Counted from the stretch's first letter, positions 8,902-16,510 are shown. The stretch is DNA of 26,149 nt from an uncultured Collinsella sp. (GCA_902489965.1 CABUCA010000024.1:1-26149); one strand, 5' to 3'. Numbers and translations: made by a program. Notes: a model not told the origin generated them from the letters alone.

Positions 8902-10329
8902 CTAGAGCGTGTGGAGCAGGGCGATGAGGAAGCGGATGCCTTGGAGGTAGGCGCGACGGGTGATGCGCTCGTTGGTGCCGTGGACGCCGCGGTCGCATTC
9001 GTCATCGTCGACCACAAAGGCGGAGAAGCGGATGCACTCGTGGCAAATGCGCTGGTAGTTGGCGGCATCGGTTGCACCAATCACGGTCGAGGGCACGATG
9101 CTCATCGGCTCTTGACCCACCGCAGACGATCTGTTTTCCTCCATCCCCTTGGGATTACGGAAATAGCGGGCGGCGATGGCGCGGACGGCCTCGAGCCCCG
9201 GACCGCCCACGCGCGGGGACGGTGAGGGCTCGGAGCTGCCGGGGCCCAGCTCGACCTCGACTCGGCCAGCGAGCCCAGCGGTGGCAACGGCCTCGCGGCA
9301 GCAGGCCACGACATCGGCCACGCTCGTACCCTCGAGCATGCGGAAGTTGACATTGGCCCACATATCCTGCGGCATTACGTTGGCACCGGTACTGCCGCCT
9401 TCGATTTGCGTGGGCGCGCAGGTGGTGGTCACAAGCGGGTACAGCTTTTTGCTGGCGAGGCAGTCGCGCACGATGGCATCCTTGCTGGTAGCAATCTCGT
9501 CTGCGGTATAAAGCCCCAGCTCGACGAGCTGCGCGGCAAGCAGATCGGTCACACGCGCCGGCCACTCGATATCGCAAATCGCGGTAATAGCGCGGCTGAG
9601 CACTTCGAGCGACGTGCCGCCGTAAGGGTTGGAAGAATGCCCGCCTTCGCTCTTCGTCTTGAGCACGATATCGGCATAGCCCTTCTCGGCAAGATCGGCA
9701 TGCATAAGCCAACCCGCACCTGCGCCATACTCGGCAGCCGAAACGATACGATAGTCACCCTCGTCGATCAGGTACTCAAGCTCAACGCCACGCTCCTGGA
9801 GCGCGCGACCAATGGCACCCGCGCCGTACTGCGTGGTCTCCTCATCCTGGCCAAAGGCCAGCAGCAGGGTTCGTTCGTGTTGCCAGCCGTGCGCCAGCGC
9901 ATACTCAACCGCCTCCAGGATGCCCGCAACCTGGTCTTTCATATCGATGGCGCCGCGACCCCAAATATAGGTGTCGTCCACGTGCCCGCTAAAGGGATCG
10001 TACGTCCAGTCTGTCTGGGTGCCCGGCACCACGGGGACCACGTCCATGTGACCCATGAGCATGACCGGCTTGAGGGCGGGGTCGGTGCCGGCAAGCGTCA
10101 CGAGCAGCGAATGGTCGATGAGCTCGACCTCGCCCGCCGCAAACACGCGCGGCCAGGCCTGCTGCATATAGGCGCGCAGGTCGGCAAACGCCTGCCAATC
10201 CACCGTCTGAGCATCCATGCTCGAAATCGTCGGAAACGACAGCACGCGGCCCAGGCGCTCGCACGCGCCGACCTCGTCGATATCGGCAAAATCATCCTCG
10301 TGCGCAAAGAAGCGCCAAACCTCGGCCAT
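8902..10329 (-). CDS. M20 family metallopeptidase (CPS1/dipeptidase-like)
   Basis: Cytoplasmic zinc-dependent peptidase of 475 aa, with no signal peptide. The M20 motifs are in order: GHMDVVPV (His94, Asp96), the WGRGAIDMKDQ block with metal-bridging Asp129, the catalytic FGQDEET pair (Glu163/Glu164) and a DEG block (189-191). The spacing and WGRGA.D.K wording resemble the carboxypeptidase-S (CPS1) branch, which acts on small peptides or N-acylated amino acids; the exact substrate cannot be read from sequence. A start seven codons downstream of the first in-frame ATG is preferred because GGAGGAAGGC precedes the ATG at 10329. It is separated from the amino-acid importer upstream by a palindrome that may terminate that operon. 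A role in using imported or salvaged peptides is only a guess from position. Confidence 0.85.
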   Translation of the reverse strand: MAEVWRFFAHEDDFADIDEVGACERLGRVLSFPTISSMDAQTVDWQAFADLRAYMQQAWPRVFAAGEVELIDHSLLVTLAGTDPALKPVMLMGHMDVVPVVPGTQTDWTYDPFSGHVDDTYIWGRGAIDMKDQVAGILEAVEYALAHGWQHERTLLLAFGQDEETTQYGAGAIGRALQERGVELEYLIDEGDYRIVSAAEYGAGAGWLMHADLAEKGYADIVLKTKSEGGHSSNPYGGTSLEVLSRAITAICDIEWPARVTDLLAAQLVELGLYTADEIATSKDAIVRDCLASKKLYPLVTTTCAPTQIEGGSTGANVMPQDMWANVNFRMLEGTSVADVVACCREAVATAGLAGRVEVELGPGSSEPSPSPRVGGPGLEAVRAIAARYFRNPKGMEENRSSAVGQEPMSIVPSTVIGATDAANYQRICHECIRFSAFVVDDDECDRGVHGTNERITRRAYLQGIRFLIALLHTL

Positions 10330-10348
10330 GCCTTCCTCCAAAAACATC

Positions 10349-10375
10349 GTGGCAAAGAGACGGTCCCTTTGCCAC
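10349..10375. repeat. Dispersed palindrome, GTGGCAAAG variant
   Basis: Left arm GTGGCAAAGAGAC and right arm GTCCCTTTGCCAC pair with one mismatch around a single central base. It lies between the end of the ABC-importer ATPase gene and the start of the M20 peptidase gene, where it may serve as a terminator. Confidence 0.75.
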
Positions 10376-10386
10376 GTTCGCTTGCA

Positions 10387-11172
10387 TTATTTGTCGTTGA
10401 GATAACGCGAGAGGAACTCGCGGGTGCGCTGGTGTTTGGGATTGCCGAAGAGCTCGGCCGATGCCGCATCCTCGAGCACCACGCCCTTGTCCATAAAGAC
10501 CACGCGGTCGGACACCGTGCGGGCAAAGGCCATCTCGTGCGTGACGACGACCATGGTCATGCCGTCGGCCGCGAGTTTGCGCATGACCTCGAGCACCTCG
10601 CCCACGATCTCGGGGTCGAGCGCGGAGGTCGGCTCGTCGAACAGCATGATCTGCGGATTCATGCACAGGGCACGAGCGATGGCCACGCGCTGTTTTTGAC
10701 CACCGGACAGGCGGCCCACGGCGGCGTGCGCGAACTTTTCGAGTCCCACGCTCGTCAGATGCTCCATCGCGACCTTCTCGGCCTCGGCCTTGCTCATCTT
10801 TTTGAGCGTGACGGGCGCGAGCGTGCAATTGTCGAGCACATCCATGTTGTTGAACAGGTTAAAGCCCTGGAACACCATGCCGATGTCCTCACGCAGCTTA
10901 TTGATGTTGCAGCGCTCGGCCGTAAGGTCCTGGCCGTGGAACCAGATGTGACCCGTGTCCGGAGTCTCGAGCAGGTTGAGGCAACGCAGCAGCGTCGACT
11001 TACCCGAGCCCGAGGCGCCGATAATGGTGACGACCTCGCCGGGATTGACGGACAGGTCGATGCCCTTGAGTACCTCGAGCGAACCGAAGCTCTTGCGCAG
11101 GCCCTCGACGCGGATAAGCGGCTCATTGGTCTGTGCGGCGGTCGCAACGCCGGTAGTAGCGGTATCTGCCAT
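10387..11172 (-). CDS. Polar amino-acid ABC transporter, ATP-binding protein
   Basis: ATPase of 261 aa that energises an amino-acid importer of the GlnQ/HisP type. Visible motifs: Walker A GASGSGKST (52-60), Q-loop VFQGFNLF (around 100-107), signature LSGGQ (155-159), Walker B IMLFDE (175-180) and switch His212. All catalytic residues are present. The ATG at 11172 is preceded by GAGGAG at good spacing; the reading frame runs 25 codons further upstream, but that part overlaps the permease gene and has no ribosome binding site. It is the last gene of a binding protein - permease - ATPase operon, 22 bases after the permease stop. The substrate (which polar amino acid) cannot be decided from sequence. 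Confidence 0.95.
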   Translation of the reverse strand: MADTATTGVATAAQTNEPLIRVEGLRKSFGSLEVLKGIDLSVNPGEVVTIIGASGSGKSTLLRCLNLLETPDTGHIWFHGQDLTAERCNINKLREDIGMVFQGFNLFNNMDVLDNCTLAPVTLKKMSKAEAEKVAMEHLTSVGLEKFAHAAVGRLSGGQKQRVAIARALCMNPQIMLFDEPTSALDPEIVGEVLEVMRKLAADGMTMVVVTHEMAFARTVSDRVVFMDKGVVLEDAASAELFGNPKHQRTREFLSRYLNDK

Positions 11173-11194
11173 GATGATTCTCCTCGTCTTGAGC

Positions 11195-12343
11195 CTAGTT
11201 GGAGCTGGGCAGCGTTGCCGGTGCCTCGGCGCCGAGCTTTTTGCCAAAGGCCTCGAGCAGGCGGCTCGCCACGAGCGTCAGGATCAGGTAGACCACGAGC
11301 GCCACGCAGTAGACCTCCATCTGGCGGTAGTACACGCCGGCGACCGTGGTAGTGGCGTACATAAGGTCGAACACACCGATGACCGAGAGCACCGACGAAT
11401 CCTTGATGTTGATGATGAGCTCGTTAGTGAGCGCCGGAATCGCGTTTTTAATGCCCTGGGGGAACACGACCTTGCGCATAGCCTGCCACTGCGACAGGCC
11501 CAGCGAGCGCGCTGCCTCGGCCTGGCCGGGATCGATGGATTCGATGCCGCCGCGCAGGACCTCCATCATGTAGGCGGTGGAGTTGAGCGAGATGGTGACA
11601 AGGCCGGCGGTGAAGGTACTCCAAATCTGGTTGGCCTGGGCGGTCTCGAAGCCCATGCCGCGCAAAACGGTAAAGCCCGCGTAATAGATGAGCAGGCCCT
11701 GGACCATCATGGGCGTGCCGCGCACGATGGTGGAGTAGATGGTCGCAAAGCCGCGGCCGATACTCTTAAAGAAGCGCACCAGGTCGTTGTCTACGCGATC
11801 GAAGGTCTGAATACGCAAGAACACAAAGAGCAGCGCCAGGAAGAATGCGATGACGGTGCCGAAGGTCGCAAGTGCGATGGTGATCTCGATGCCGCGGATG
11901 AAGAAGTCGCCGCTCTTGTAGGTCATGTAGACCAGGCTCGACAAAAAGTCGCTAGGGTTGGAATCCGAGACGATGCTCACCTGTACCAGGTCGATAAACG
12001 ACATGACGCAGCGGTCCACGAAAAAGATTGCCGCGATGGCGACCACGACATAGCTGCCCAGGCGCGCGCCGCGGCGGAAACGCTCGGATGCGAACGGCGA
12101 CTTTTCGCGATAGTCACTCCAGTGCACAAGCTTGGTGACAAGCGCCGCCGCCGACACGACAATCCAGGCCCAAAGAATCGCCCAGAGGCAGTCTTGGAAC
12201 ACGCCCGCAGGCGCCAAGAAGCTCAGCGGCGTGGGGTTGCGTTGGCTAAACGCCAGGCCGAGCGCCGCGATAACGCTCGTGCCCAGGTATACATAACGGT
12301 GGTCGGCCTTGATAAAGGAGGCCAGGCGATTGGTGGTTTTCAT
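11195..12343 (-). CDS. Polar amino-acid ABC transporter, permease with N-terminal membrane extension
   Basis: Integral membrane permease of the HisM/GlnP type. The C-terminal half (from about residue 150, GIEITIALATFGTVIAFFL) carries the transporter fold and the EAA-loop motif that contacts the ATPase (EAARSLGLSQWQAMRKVVFP). At 382 aa it is well above the usual 215-300 aa. The first 150 residues add about three further hydrophobic segments (near LGTSVIAALGLAF, FQDCLWAILWAWIVVSAAAL and GSYVVVAIAAIFFV), an extension seen in some importers of this family. The start is fixed by GGGAGG four bases before the ATG at 12343, directly after the stop of the binding-protein gene (9-base gap). Confidence 0.92.
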   Translation of the reverse strand: MKTTNRLASFIKADHRYVYLGTSVIAALGLAFSQRNPTPLSFLAPAGVFQDCLWAILWAWIVVSAAALVTKLVHWSDYREKSPFASERFRRGARLGSYVVVAIAAIFFVDRCVMSFIDLVQVSIVSDSNPSDFLSSLVYMTYKSGDFFIRGIEITIALATFGTVIAFFLALLFVFLRIQTFDRVDNDLVRFFKSIGRGFATIYSTIVRGTPMMVQGLLIYYAGFTVLRGMGFETAQANQIWSTFTAGLVTISLNSTAYMMEVLRGGIESIDPGQAEAARSLGLSQWQAMRKVVFPQGIKNAIPALTNELIINIKDSSVLSVIGVFDLMYATTTVAGVYYRQMEVYCVALVVYLILTLVASRLLEAFGKKLGAEAPATLPSSN

Positions 12344-12352
12344 GCTGCCTCC

Positions 12353-13279
12353 CTATGCCGGCTGACGATCGAGGCACGCGTCCCACATTTGGTCGCGTTC
12401 CTCTTGGCTAATGCCCTTGAGTGTCTTGTCGATGAGTTTAAGCAGCTTGTCCGAGCCCTTGCGGCAGCCGACGTTTGCCGTGACCTCCTGCTTAAAGCCC
12501 TCGCCCTCGGCAAATTGAATCGGCACGATACCCGGGTTTTGGGCCATATAGCCCTTCTCATTCTCGGTGTTGTAGGTCACGGCGTCGCACGTGCCCTGCA
12601 GCAGGTTCGAAAACACCGTGGGGACCGAATCGACCGGGTTTTTGTGCACAACGCCCGGGATCTCGTCGATAACGGTATCGAGCATGGTGTCCTTTTGGCC
12701 GAGGACCGTAGCACCACTGAAGTCGCTGAGCTTGGTGGCGTTCTGGTAAGGCGAGCCCTCTTTTACGAACAGGCCAAAGTAGCCGATAAAGTACGGGTCG
12801 GAGAAGCCGACGGACTCCTCGCGCTCGGGCGTGGCACTCATGCCGGCGATGATGAGGTCGATCTGGCCGTTGTTGAGCGAATCGATAAGGCCCGAGAAGC
12901 TCTGCTTGACGGCAACGGGCTCGCCACCAAGGGCCTTGCAGACGATCTTGGCGATCTGCACGTCGTAGCCATCGGCATAGGCGCCCTGCACGTTGTCGAT
13001 GGGGATGGTGTACTCGCTGGCTTCGGAAACCTGCCAGTTGTACGGGGCGTAGGCCGCCTCCATGCCAATGCGGATCTTGTCCTTGCCGATCACGGAATCG
13101 GACAGGTCGTCGCGACCGCCGCCCGTCGTGGGCTGAACTACCTTGAGCGTAGACGGGCGCCGGCAGCCGGCGAGCGCGCCGGCGACGACGGAAGCGCTCG
13201 CAGCGAGAGCGCTACCCAAAAAGATGCGACGGCTGCATACCGGCTGTGGATGCGCGTCGCGTTGATGGGGAGAATGCAT
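12353..13279 (-). CDS. Polar amino-acid ABC transporter, substrate-binding lipoprotein (Tat-type signal)
   Basis: Extracellular solute-binding protein, family 3, of 308 aa. The N-terminus holds a twin-arginine motif (SRRIFLG, residues 16-22), a hydrophobic stretch and a lipobox LAGC with the lipidated Cys at 39, so it is probably exported folded by Tat and tethered to the membrane. The mature part shows family-3 wording: KIRIGMEAAYAPYNW near the start, DGYDVQIAKIVCKALG, and LIIAGMSATPEREESVGFSDPYF. The start at 13279 is chosen for its GGAAGG upstream; the reading frame extends further but without a ribosome binding site. It is the first gene of the importer operon and has a stem-loop just before its ribosome binding site. 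Confidence 0.93.
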   Translation of the reverse strand: MHSPHQRDAHPQPVCSRRIFLGSALAASASVVAGALAGCRRPSTLKVVQPTTGGGRDDLSDSVIGKDKIRIGMEAAYAPYNWQVSEASEYTIPIDNVQGAYADGYDVQIAKIVCKALGGEPVAVKQSFSGLIDSLNNGQIDLIIAGMSATPEREESVGFSDPYFIGYFGLFVKEGSPYQNATKLSDFSGATVLGQKDTMLDTVIDEIPGVVHKNPVDSVPTVFSNLLQGTCDAVTYNTENEKGYMAQNPGIVPIQFAEGEGFKQEVTANVGCRKGSDKLLKLIDKTLKGISQEERDQMWDACLDRQPA

Positions 13280-13290
13280 AATCTGCCTTC

Positions 13291-13322
13291 CCTGTTGAAT
13301 CGTATGCTGACGACTTAACAGG
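13291..13322 (-). promoter_or_regulatory. Stem-loop just upstream of the importer ribosome binding site
   Basis: 13-base arms at 13291-13303 and 13310-13322 pair at 11 of 13 positions around a 6-base loop. The hairpin ends next to the GGAAGG ribosome binding site of the binding-protein gene, so in the mRNA it could affect translation; it could equally be an operator in DNA. Confidence 0.45.
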
Positions 13323-13394
13323 ATATACGCCAGCGACCAGCAGCGCAGCACAAGCTCGAAAAATTAATAGACACACGGTAGTCATTGGGGACGC

Positions 13395-13525
13395 CGATGT
13401 TTTGGCAATGCCGGCGAGCGACGTCCAGAGCGAACAAGTGGCATGAAAAAGACAAGGCATGACCAGAAGGTCTATGCCTTGCCTTTTGAATGACAAATTA
13501 TCGCTCTGGACGGCACGCAGCATCG
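13395..13525. repeat. 131-nt structured repeat element, copy 1
   Basis: Full counterpart of the element at 21539-21669, with identical length. Nested pairing: closing CGATG (13395-13399) with CATCG (13521-13525); 11-bp GTCCAGAGCGA (13423-13433) with TCGCTCTGGAC (13501-13511); a middle helix 13439-13451 with 13483-13495 containing tandem G-A mismatches; and an apical hairpin 13454-13480 with loop AGAA. It fills the gap between the ABC-importer and epimerase genes, both on minus. No coding potential is seen. Confidence 0.75.
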
Positions 13526-13542
13526 ACCGAGCGGCGGAACCT

Positions 13543-14436
13543 CTAGAGCAAGGTGACGCTAAAGCTGCGTTTATCGGTAGCGCCGGGGGCCAAGGTGATG
13601 GTGTTGACCTTGTGCTCAAAGACGTCGTCCTCGGTGGACATGGTGGTGTGACCGGTCCAAGGCTCGAGCGCCACAAACGGGGCGTCGTTGGCGGCAGACC
13701 ACACGCCGATGTACTTAAAGCCCTCAAAGTCGATCTTGACGCCGTGGCCCGACTTGCGGCCGCGCAGCGTGAGCGTGGAGCCCGGGGTATCGGTGAACAT
13801 GATGGCGTCGTTATCGAAGCTGCGGTGCGTGATGGGCAGCACGTCCGAGTTATCGGGAGCCTTGTAGCTACCCTCGAACGTCATGAGGCCATCGGGCGTG
13901 ATGATGGGGGCCTCGTTGGTCCAAGCCTCGGTAAATGCCAGCTCGTAATCCTCGAACGCCTCGTCCTCGGCACCGGGAGCAGGTACGTTAAATGCGGGGT
14001 GGCCGCCCACCGAGAACGGCAGGTCCACGTCGCCGGTATTGGTGACGGCAAAGGTCTGGGTAAGTGTGGCGTCACCAGTCAGGGCATAGGTCATGTTGAG
14101 CTTAAAGTGGAACGGAAAGGCCTTGAGCGACTCGAGCGTGTCGGTGATCTCGTACGTTACCGAGGAGCCGTCCTCCGAAACCTCGACCAGCTTGTGCTCG
14201 ACGATGCGCGCGAGGCCGTGGCGCGGCATCTCGCAGGTGCCAGCCGCAGACGTCGCCGTGTTGTTGCGCAGCGAGCCCACAATGGGGAACAGGATGGGCG
14301 CATGCTTGCCCCAAAAGGCGGGGTCGCCCTGCCACAGATACTCGTTGCCGTTGAGGGCAAGGCTCGTGAGCTGGGCGCCCATGGAATCGATGGCCGCGGT
14401 GAGGCTGCCGCGCTTGATGGTAGTGACGGTAGACAT
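13543..14436 (-). CDS. Aldose 1-epimerase family protein (LacX-like)
   Basis: 297-aa beta-sandwich protein of the galactose-mutarotase superfamily, which interconverts alpha and beta anomers of free or phosphorylated sugars. Seen in the sequence: NEYLWQGDPAFWGKHAPILFP near the N-terminus (substrate-pocket block), RHGLAR around His73, GGHPAFNVP with His146 (the usual catalytic His), and LEPWTG near residue 250, where the catalytic Glu sits in the family. The order and wording are those of the LacX-like branch rather than GalM. No signal peptide. The start at 14436 has GGAGGAAG upstream; the eight codons before it lack support. A hairpin terminator separates it from the gene upstream, so it is probably transcribed alone. 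The sugar is unknown. Confidence 0.88.
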   Translation of the reverse strand: MSTVTTIKRGSLTAAIDSMGAQLTSLALNGNEYLWQGDPAFWGKHAPILFPIVGSLRNNTATSAAGTCEMPRHGLARIVEHKLVEVSEDGSSVTYEITDTLESLKAFPFHFKLNMTYALTGDATLTQTFAVTNTGDVDLPFSVGGHPAFNVPAPGAEDEAFEDYELAFTEAWTNEAPIITPDGLMTFEGSYKAPDNSDVLPITHRSFDNDAIMFTDTPGSTLTLRGRKSGHGVKIDFEGFKYIGVWSAANDAPFVALEPWTGHTTMSTEDDVFEHKVNTITLAPGATDKRSFSVTLL

Positions 14437-14456
14437 GCTACTTCCTCCAAAAGTAA

Positions 14457-14479
14457 ACAATAGTGTCGAGGACTATTGT
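14457..14479 (-). terminator. Terminator between the hypothetical membrane protein and the epimerase
   Basis: ACAATAGT and ACTATTGT form a perfect 8-bp stem with a 7-base loop; on minus it is followed by TTTACTTTT. It lies 36 bases past the stop of the gene at 14516 and just before the epimerase ribosome binding site, so it could also act as an attenuator. Confidence 0.6.
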
Positions 14480-14515
14480 CCCACTCTTGGCGGCGGGGTT
14501 GAGCGACAGGCGCAG

Positions 14516-15385
14516 TTATTGAGCAATAGCGTAAAGGTCAAACCCGCCCTGCGGAGTGCTATCGACCGTATCGGGCGCCTGCGAGTTAAAGCTCACGGGA
14601 ACCATGCGCTTTGAGGCGCGGAAGCGCGTGCCGTCGGTGGCGACGGGCGGTTCGTCGACGGTGAGCTCGTAGTCGCCGGGCTTGAGCTCGATGCCGTCAC
14701 CAGCGGAATTGACGTATTGATACTCGTCAATCGTCTGCCCTTTGAGCGTACGCCCCACGATGTGGATGAGCATTTGGCTGTCGCCACGCGCGGTGTCCCA
14801 CATCGCGCCGTCCTTGACCTCGGCCGACACATGTACCGAGCGCGTGCGGCTGAGCGATTGCTCGACAGACATCTCGACCTTGGCGGCGTCTTGACGCTGC
14901 TGCTCGACATGGCTCCAAACGCTACCGATTGCCGAGCAGGCGATAACGCCGGCCATGAAGGCGATGAGGATGGGGCCGAGCGGAGAACGGCGGCCCGCGT
15001 CTTCCTCACGAGCCAGGTCGGGGCGATGTGTGGGCGCAGGCGCCTGGGCGCCTTGCGCGGGCACGTCGAGAATGCTGAAGGATGCCGTGCTGTCGGGGTC
15101 GATGGTGTGACGCGGCTGCGGGATCTTTGCCGGCGAGATGGACATGTCCGCCGGCTCACCGAGTGTGGCCGTGGCATCGGCCTTAGCCTCATCGGCCTCG
15201 GCTTGGGCCCAAGCCTGCTCAAAGGTCAGGGGCTCGGCGGCATCGGAGGCGGCATCAGGCTCGACAGCGGCATCGTTGCCGGTCTCGTCCTCGTCGCTCG
15301 ACACGTCACGCGACGCGGGCTCGTCCCACTCCTCGTCCGGAGCCTCGCCCTCGCTATACCACCATTCAAAGTTATCGATATCCAT
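14516..15385 (-). CDS. Hypothetical single-pass membrane protein with acidic cytoplasmic tail
   Basis: I do not recognise this 289-aa protein. Residues 1-135 are low-complexity and very acidic (DNFEWWYSEGEAPDEEWDEP, then Asp/Glu/Ala-rich), with a proline-rich linker. One transmembrane segment (about 136-157, LGPILIAFMAGVIACSAIGS) follows an RR pair, so the N-terminus is probably inside and the C-terminal 130 residues outside. The outer part has regular beta-like strands (VHVSAEVKDGAMWD, GIELKPGDYELTVDEPP) that suggest a small beta domain, but I cannot name it. An AGGGG stretch precedes the ATG at 15385. It is bounded by a terminator on one side and a hairpin repeat on the other, so it is likely monocistronic. 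Confidence 0.75.
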   Translation of the reverse strand: MDIDNFEWWYSEGEAPDEEWDEPASRDVSSDEDETGNDAAVEPDAASDAAEPLTFEQAWAQAEADEAKADATATLGEPADMSISPAKIPQPRHTIDPDSTASFSILDVPAQGAQAPAPTHRPDLAREEDAGRRSPLGPILIAFMAGVIACSAIGSVWSHVEQQRQDAAKVEMSVEQSLSRTRSVHVSAEVKDGAMWDTARGDSQMLIHIVGRTLKGQTIDEYQYVNSAGDGIELKPGDYELTVDEPPVATDGTRFRASKRMVPVSFNSQAPDTVDSTPQGGFDLYAIAQ

Positions 15386-15472
15386 ACGGGGCGCCCCTTA
15401 GGCCTCGCAAATCAAACACTTGCTAGCCTTATACCCTCAGATGACGCGGAAGCTCACCCGCGCCAAACACGA

Positions 15473-15537
15473 AAACCGTCACAACATTCGACGCTTTTCT
15501 TCGATTTCGAGATTTTCATCGAATGTTGTGATGGTTT
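15473..15537. repeat. Long inverted repeat (ACAACATTCGA hairpin)
   Basis: 19-base arms at 15473-15491 and 15519-15537 pair with one mismatch (core TCACAACATTCGA / TCGAATGTTGTGA), separated by 27 bases of TTC-rich sequence. It abuts the GACAAAGGGAC repeat, forming a compound structure downstream of the Nudix gene. Confidence 0.7.
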
Positions 15538-15540
15538 GGA

Positions 15541-15564
15541 TGCGACAAAGGGACTGTCTTTTTT
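15541..15564 (-). repeat. Truncated GACAAAGGGAC palindrome at the Nudix gene end
   Basis: TGCGACAAAGGGACTGTC followed by TTTTTT; the right arm is replaced by a T run. It overlaps the stop codon of the minus-strand gene at 15563 and with the neighbouring hairpin may terminate it. Confidence 0.65.
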
Positions 15565-16510
15565 ACATAGCGAGGACCGTACGGATGGATGGGTCGCTGA
15601 GGGCCTCGCGGAGCCAGGGGGCCAGCTGCTCGGGATGACCCTGCAGGTAGCCGTCGAGCTCGGACGGGGCCACGCGGCGCACCTCCGAGATCTCCTCTTG
15701 GTTGATATGCAGCTCGCCCGGCTCAACATGGGCAAGGTAGACCTCGCACCACTCGCACTCGCAGCGGCCGTCGCCGTGATCCTCGCGGTACACCACGTGT
15801 CCGAGGTGCTCGAGCTGATCGGGCTCGCGCGTAATGCCGAGCTCTTCGTTGATGCGGCGCGCCGCGGCGGCCGCGACGTCTTCCCCGGGGAACGGATGGC
15901 CGGCACAGCTATCGGCCAGCACCCCGCCCCACAGTCGCTTGAGCGGACTGCGGCGACAGAGCAGCAGGCGCGCGTCTTCGCCCCGGCCCTCGACCAAAAG
16001 CGTCAGAAATGCTTGATGCAAAATGCCCTCGCCGGTATGGGCCTCAATGCGGTCGACGGGGCCAAGCGCCTCGCCGGTCGCGGCATCGACCCCCACAACC
16101 TCGGCGCCTGCGCCGCCCTCATCCCAGCCGGCGCGCAGGATGCGCGCGGCGGCCTCCTCGAGCGCGGCGATGAGCTCCTTGGTGGTGTCGAGCACGCGCT
16201 GCAGGTCGTCCCCGCTCGCCTGCTCAACATGAAAACCGGTGCTTGCAACGACCGGCACGTCAAAGCGCGTGGCCAGCGCCGCTGCGATATCGTGCGCCGG
16301 AATCTCGTCTCGATGGCACGGAACGGCCAGGATGCTCACCGTCGCCGTACGGCCGGGCTCGGGGCGCGGAATGGCCTGCGCCGTGGCGCCCAGGTGCGCA
16401 TACTCCGGCGAGCAGGCGTACACCGCCATGCCTCGCGGCGTCACCGTCAGCTGGGCCTCGAGCGCAAACTTGCCCTCGCCCACTGCAACCTTTGTCGTGT
16501 GCATACCCAT
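15563..16510 (-). CDS. Fusion: LpdD-like (prenylated-flavin chaperone) domain plus IDI-like Nudix domain
   Basis: 315-aa soluble protein in two parts. Residues about 1-122 (GKFALEAQLT, HLGATAQAIPRP, TVSILAVPCHRDE, STGFHVEQAS) resemble the LpdD-like domain linked to UbiD-type decarboxylases. Residues about 136-315 match type I isopentenyl-diphosphate isomerase: AHTGEGILHQAF gives the metal His pair (158, 165), LADSCAGHP holds the third His (205), NEELG sits in the Nudix helix, and ECEWC holds Glu251 and Glu253 at the positions of E. coli Glu114/Glu116. The E. coli Cys67 position is Ala203; a Cys lies one residue earlier (202). The fold and metal site look intact but isomerase activity is doubtful; Nudix hydrolysis of a prenyl diphosphate is an alternative. 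The start at 16510 has AGGAG five bases upstream. The Nudix assignment is firm, the N-terminal one moderate. Confidence 0.75.
   Translation of the reverse strand: MGMHTTKVAVGEGKFALEAQLTVTPRGMAVYACSPEYAHLGATAQAIPRPEPGRTATVSILAVPCHRDEIPAHDIAAALATRFDVPVVASTGFHVEQASGDDLQRVLDTTKELIAALEEAAARILRAGWDEGGAGAEVVGVDAATGEALGPVDRIEAHTGEGILHQAFLTLLVEGRGEDARLLLCRRSPLKRLWGGVLADSCAGHPFPGEDVAAAAARRINEELGITREPDQLEHLGHVVYREDHGDGRCECEWCEVYLAHVEPGELHINQEEISEVRRVAPSELDGYLQGHPEQLAPWLREALSDPSIRTVLAM

Noticed and set aside
10955..13318. 787-codon open frame on plus, antisense to the amino-acid importer
   Set aside because: It is the mirror of three well-supported genes in high-GC DNA; the translation is His/Val/Gly/Arg-rich with no domain and no ribosome binding site.
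13395..13525. CRISPR-like interpretation of the paired palindromic elements
   Set aside because: There are only two copies 8 kb apart, with no spacer array and no cas genes.
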